Assembly (NCBI GenBank): GCA_903910495.1
Contig: CAIVZW010000629.1
Location: 1 to 7,073 of the forward strand
Reading direction: 5' to 3'
DNA from: an uncultured beta proteobacterium
Lineage (GTDB): Bacteria; Pseudomonadota; Gammaproteobacteria; Burkholderiales; Rhodocyclaceae
DNA: 7,073 nucleotides
Shown: piece after piece, positions 4,592 to 7,073 of the stretch
Numbering within the stretch: the stretch's first letter is position 1
How the letters are laid out: each line of letters opens with the position of its first letter
Position numbers and translations under genes: made by a program
Notes under the pieces: model-generated
Database searches by the model: none
What the model saw: the letters and a program-made list of their open reading frames with translations, nothing else
What the model was told of the DNA's origin: nothing

Positions 4592-7006
4592 TCATACGAC
4601 GGCCAGCGTGGCTTGATCAGCGACGGAGAGCGGCAAGTAAAGGGTGATGCGGCTGCCTTTGCCAAAATCGCTGCTCACTTCGAGCGAACCGCCGTGCAAT
4701 TGAACGATTTCCTTGACCAGCGAAATTCCCAGGCCGGTTCCCGGCGTCTCGCCCGAAGGTTCGGCGCGCCAGAAGCGTTCGCCAAAGCGTGCCAGATGCT
4801 CTGCGTTCATGCCGATCCCGTGATCGACGATGGTCACCCTGACCCGTGGCGGTTCTTCGTCGGACGTGAGGCCTATCGAAATGAACACGGCTTCGTCCGG
4901 CGACGAGAATTTCAAGGCGTTGTCCACTAGATTGTTCAGTGCCTGATGGATTTTCTGCTTATCCACATTGACCAGGGATAAGTGCTCGGGGGCTTCGATC
5001 GCCACCCGGCTGGTGTACTCCGGAAAGGACACGGCGACGGCTTCTACGATCGGCCACAGGTCTTGTACAGCGGGCTTGAAATCCTTACCCTGGCGCGCTT
5101 CGATGCGCGCCAGATCGAGAAGTTCGCTGAGCAGATCGGTGACGCGATGAGCCTGACGGGCGATGATTTCAAGCGGATCGCGGCGGCTTTCCGCATCAAA
5201 ATCGCGCTGCAGAAGCAACTCGGAAAAACCCAGGATGCTGGCCATCGGGCTGCGCAACTCGTAGGCCGCGGTGGATAGAAACTCACTCTTCATCTGTTCG
5301 ATCTCGCGCGCCTTGGTAATGTCCTTGAAATAGAGGAGCAGCGACGTTTCGTGGCTGCCCCGGCGAACCGTCAGCAGCAAGATGCGTTTCTCCGGCTGCG
5401 CCAGCTGAATTTCCATTTCGCAATTCGACGTCCAGCCCGTCGTGTCGAGGGTGCTCGTGCACTTCTCGATACTGCAGTACGGATAGCCTGGAGCACAGAG
5501 TCCGGCAAGGCGCTGATCAAGATCCCGCAGTTGAAGCCCCATCAACGCCGGCAGGCCGAGTCCGAACAGGCGCAGGAAGGTTTCGTTGGCATAGGTGACG
5601 CAATTCTTTGCATCAAGGGTAACCAGGCCGTCAGCGCTCATCGTGCTCAGCACGTCGAGCCGCCTTACCCAGGCCATCAACTCCTGTTCGGCAGATTTCT
5701 GGTCCGTGACGTCGTCCAGCAGTCCGAAGTAATGGGTGAGATTGCCGCTCTCATCATGCACCGGCGAGACTGAAAGCTGGTTCCAGAACAAGCTGCCGTC
5801 CTTGCGGTAATTGCGCAGCGTGACGGTGATCGACTGCTGCCCCAGGATCGTGCGCCGCAATTCTCGCAGGGCAGCCTGATCGATGTCATGCTTGTGGAGC
5901 TTTCCGGGGGACTGGCCGATGATCTCGGCGGCAGAGTAGCCGGTGATCTTCTCAAAGGCCGGGTTGACAGATTCGATCCGGGTTGGCCAATTGCCCATGT
6001 TGACGATCATGACCCCCTTTGAACAGGCCATCATGGCCTGTCTATTCAGCAACAGCTTCTTTACGGTAAGTGGCGCCCCGCCGAGGTTGGCGTGATGCAA
6101 GTAACCGCTTTTGCTGCGCGCCATGCGGTAACCGAGATAAGCGGTGAGGCCGACAACGACGACTAACAGCAGCAGAAAGGAGAAGTGCAAGCGGTATAAC
6201 GGCCGCAGGACATCGTATTCCCGCTGGCTGAATTCCAGCGAGAGTGGCGGTGACAGAGCGACGCTGGACTCTATTGCCATCGACACGCTGAGTCTTGCCT
6301 CGCCATCCGGCAAACTGCCGAGCCGGAGCAGGCTTTCGCCTGAGTCCAGGCGTAACTCGATCATCATGCGCGGGCTGTTCGCGTCAAGGGCCAGAGCGGC
6401 CATCTGGAGAAGATCGAATTCGGCGATCAGCACACGCTGCAGCCTCCTGCTCACCGGCAGGAAGACCGGGTAGCCTACCAGATAGCGCGTCGCCCCCGGC
6501 TGAGTAGCAAAGCGCGCAGCAGGCAAGCCTGTTGCAACAACTTCTGCAAACAGGCGATCACGCAGGTCTGCTGATGTTGCCGATTTTCCGCTGCTGTAAT
6601 GTCTCAGGCCCTGAACATCGAGAGCCGTCAGGGACTCAAGTCCAAGCGGCAATCCCGGGGGACCATTCAGAAAGGGCTGGACTTCCTTGCCGGCCGGGGG
6701 GGTGGCCGCGTATTCCCCGAGTATCGGGGTGCTGCGGCTAAGTGCTTCAACAAGACCCCTGGCGCGCCGGAATTCACCTTCAAGACGCTGCTGCGCCACT
6801 GTTGCCGACGTGTGCAGGCCCTGATCAATGAGCGACTGCGAGAAACTGATCAAAAGCCCTCCGGCGAGCGCGAGAAGCAGGATCGAGATACCGAGAACGA
6901 GGCTCAGACGGATTCCGAAACCGCTGTTTTGCAGTGTCCTTAGCGCCCGCACTGATGCAAACGAATGCTTTGAGCCCTCTGCTGCTGACATGGCTGCCGC
7001 GCTCAT
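4592..7006 (-). CDS. Membrane PAS-PAS histidine-kinase-like protein with Tyr in place of the phosphoacceptor His
   Basis: An 804-residue protein. TM1 about 33-56, extracytoplasmic region about 58-272 (no family recognised with certainty; Cache-like strand pattern near 'GATRYLVGYPVFLP'), TM2 about 274-293. PAS1 about 320-437 contains 'VNPAFEKITGYSAAEIIGQ' and 'NYRKDGSLFWNQLSVSPV'. PAS2 about 445-563 contains four cysteines (C504, C511, C516, C529). A HisKA-like helical hairpin (about 570-638) follows, then a HATPase domain (about 685-795). The ATP-binding motifs look intact: N box 'NNLVDNALKF', G1 'DHGIGM', F-box-like 'FGERFWRAEP' and G2 'GTGLGISLVK'. The H-box reads 'STAAYELRSPMASI'; the usual histidine is Y582 (codon TAC at 5263-5261), one C-to-T change from CAC. 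It may be a pseudokinase, a regulator of another kinase, or a natural or sequencing variant. The ATG at 7006 has GGAG 6 nt upstream. A second in-frame ATG (residue 6) is less well supported. Confidence 0.93.
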   Translation of the reverse strand: MSAAAMSAAEGSKHSFASVRALRTLQNSGFGIRLSLVLGISILLLALAGGLLISFSQSLIDQGLHTSATVAQQRLEGEFRRARGLVEALSRSTPILGEYAATPPAGKEVQPFLNGPPGLPLGLESLTALDVQGLRHYSSGKSATSADLRDRLFAEVVATGLPAARFATQPGATRYLVGYPVFLPVSRRLQRVLIAEFDLLQMAALALDANSPRMMIELRLDSGESLLRLGSLPDGEARLSVSMAIESSVALSPPLSLEFSQREYDVLRPLYRLHFSFLLLLVVVVGLTAYLGYRMARSKSGYLHHANLGGAPLTVKKLLLNRQAMMACSKGVMIVNMGNWPTRIESVNPAFEKITGYSAAEIIGQSPGKLHKHDIDQAALRELRRTILGQQSITVTLRNYRKDGSLFWNQLSVSPVHDESGNLTHYFGLLDDVTDQKSAEQELMAWVRRLDVLSTMSADGLVTLDAKNCVTYANETFLRLFGLGLPALMGLQLRDLDQRLAGLCAPGYPYCSIEKCTSTLDTTGWTSNCEMEIQLAQPEKRILLLTVRRGSHETSLLLYFKDITKAREIEQMKSEFLSTAAYELRSPMASILGFSELLLQRDFDAESRRDPLEIIARQAHRVTDLLSELLDLARIEARQGKDFKPAVQDLWPIVEAVAVSFPEYTSRVAIEAPEHLSLVNVDKQKIHQALNNLVDNALKFSSPDEAVFISIGLTSDEEPPRVRVTIVDHGIGMNAEHLARFGERFWRAEPSGETPGTGLGISLVKEIVQLHGGSLEVSSDFGKGSRITLYLPLSVADQATLAVV

Positions 7007-7012
7007 TGTTGT

Positions 7013-7016
7013 CTCC
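7013..7016 (-). promoter_or_regulatory. Ribosome binding site of the kinase-like gene
   Basis: GGAG at 7016-7013, 6 nt before the ATG at 7006-7004, supports that start over the ATG five codons later. Confidence 0.65.
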
Positions 7017-7020
7017 AGCG

Positions 7021-7073
7021 TCAGTTGGCCAGACGCCCGGGTCTGCCCGCCAACTCATTGACCGTATCGAGCA
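7021..7073 (-). CDS. Probable C-terminal end of an upstream gene (partial)
   Basis: On the minus strand one frame enters from the window edge, reads LDTVNELAGRPGRLAN and stops at TGA (7023-7021), 14 bp before the kinase-like ATG. The stop just upstream of the SD is what an operon junction looks like, and codon third positions are GC-rich like the neighbours. Sixteen residues are too few to identify a family. A second frame is also open across these bases and through the kinase gene start, but it looks like a shadow of the kinase gene. Confidence 0.4.
   Translation of the reverse strand, partial: LDTVNELAGRPGRLAN

Noticed and set aside
3639..4595. Long minus-strand open frame (318 codons) opposite the HTH-receiver gene
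   Set aside because: It lies antisense to a well-supported gene, its product has no recognisable domain, and it runs through the AT-rich promoter region.
4575..4620. Bidirectional terminator between the convergent genes
   Set aside because: Only a 4-bp GCCA/TGGC stem and a direct repeat of GGCCAGCG are present, with no T-run; there is no credible rho-independent terminator.
5700..6050. LOV-type blue-light photosensor in PAS1 of the kinase-like protein
   Set aside because: The strand 'NYRKDGSLFWNQLSVSPV' looks LOV-like, but the flavin-adduct cysteine motif (GxNCRFLQ) is replaced by 'GQSPGKLHK' and the late Gln is Leu. It is treated as an ordinary PAS.
6825..7058. Minus-strand 77-codon frame overlapping the kinase gene start
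   Set aside because: It lies mostly inside the kinase-like gene in another frame and has no recognisable domain. The neighbouring frame ending at 7021 fits an operon junction better.

Overview
The window is a dense signal-transduction locus from a GC-rich Gram-negative bacterium. Protein style (an H-box region of the 'FLSTAA.ELR.PMASI' type, excisionase-like HTH fused to a receiver, multi-PAS GGDEF-EAL proteins) fits a betaproteobacterium, perhaps in the Rhodocyclales. That placement is inference from sequence style only. I see no rRNA, tRNA, CRISPR array, insertion sequence or integrase.

Layout, left to right: (a) 1-573, minus: 5' part of a membrane sensor protein that runs off the left edge. 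(b) 560-2884, minus: a complete PAS-PAS-GGDEF-EAL cyclic-di-GMP enzyme. (c) 2881-3243 and 3247-3642, minus: two stand-alone CheY-like receivers that are a recent tandem duplication with a 399-bp period. (d) 3643-3938: an AT-rich divergent regulatory region with a candidate promoter and three short palindromes. (e) 3939-4574, plus: an HTH-receiver protein with the DNA-binding domain at the N terminus. (f) 4592-7006, minus: a two-TM, two-PAS histidine-kinase-like protein whose phosphoacceptor histidine is replaced by tyrosine. (g) 7021-7073, minus: probable last codons of the gene upstream of that kinase-like gene.

The four leftmost minus-strand genes form one tightly packed operon. Receiver 2 and receiver 1 are separated by 3 nt, receiver 1 and the GGDEF-EAL gene overlap by ATGA, and the GGDEF-EAL gene overlaps the next gene by 14 nt. 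A plausible reading is a split response regulator: free receivers made together with a c-di-GMP synthase/phosphodiesterase that has no receiver of its own. The divergent HTH-receiver protein may control the shared intergenic region. The kinase-like protein converges on it and has an apparently intact ATP-binding domain but no canonical phosphoacceptor.

The points most worth follow-up are the His-to-Tyr H-box, the receiver duplication (15 of 20 changed codons alter the amino acid; the upstream copy lost its stop codon at the junction), and the palindrome cluster in the divergent promoter region.
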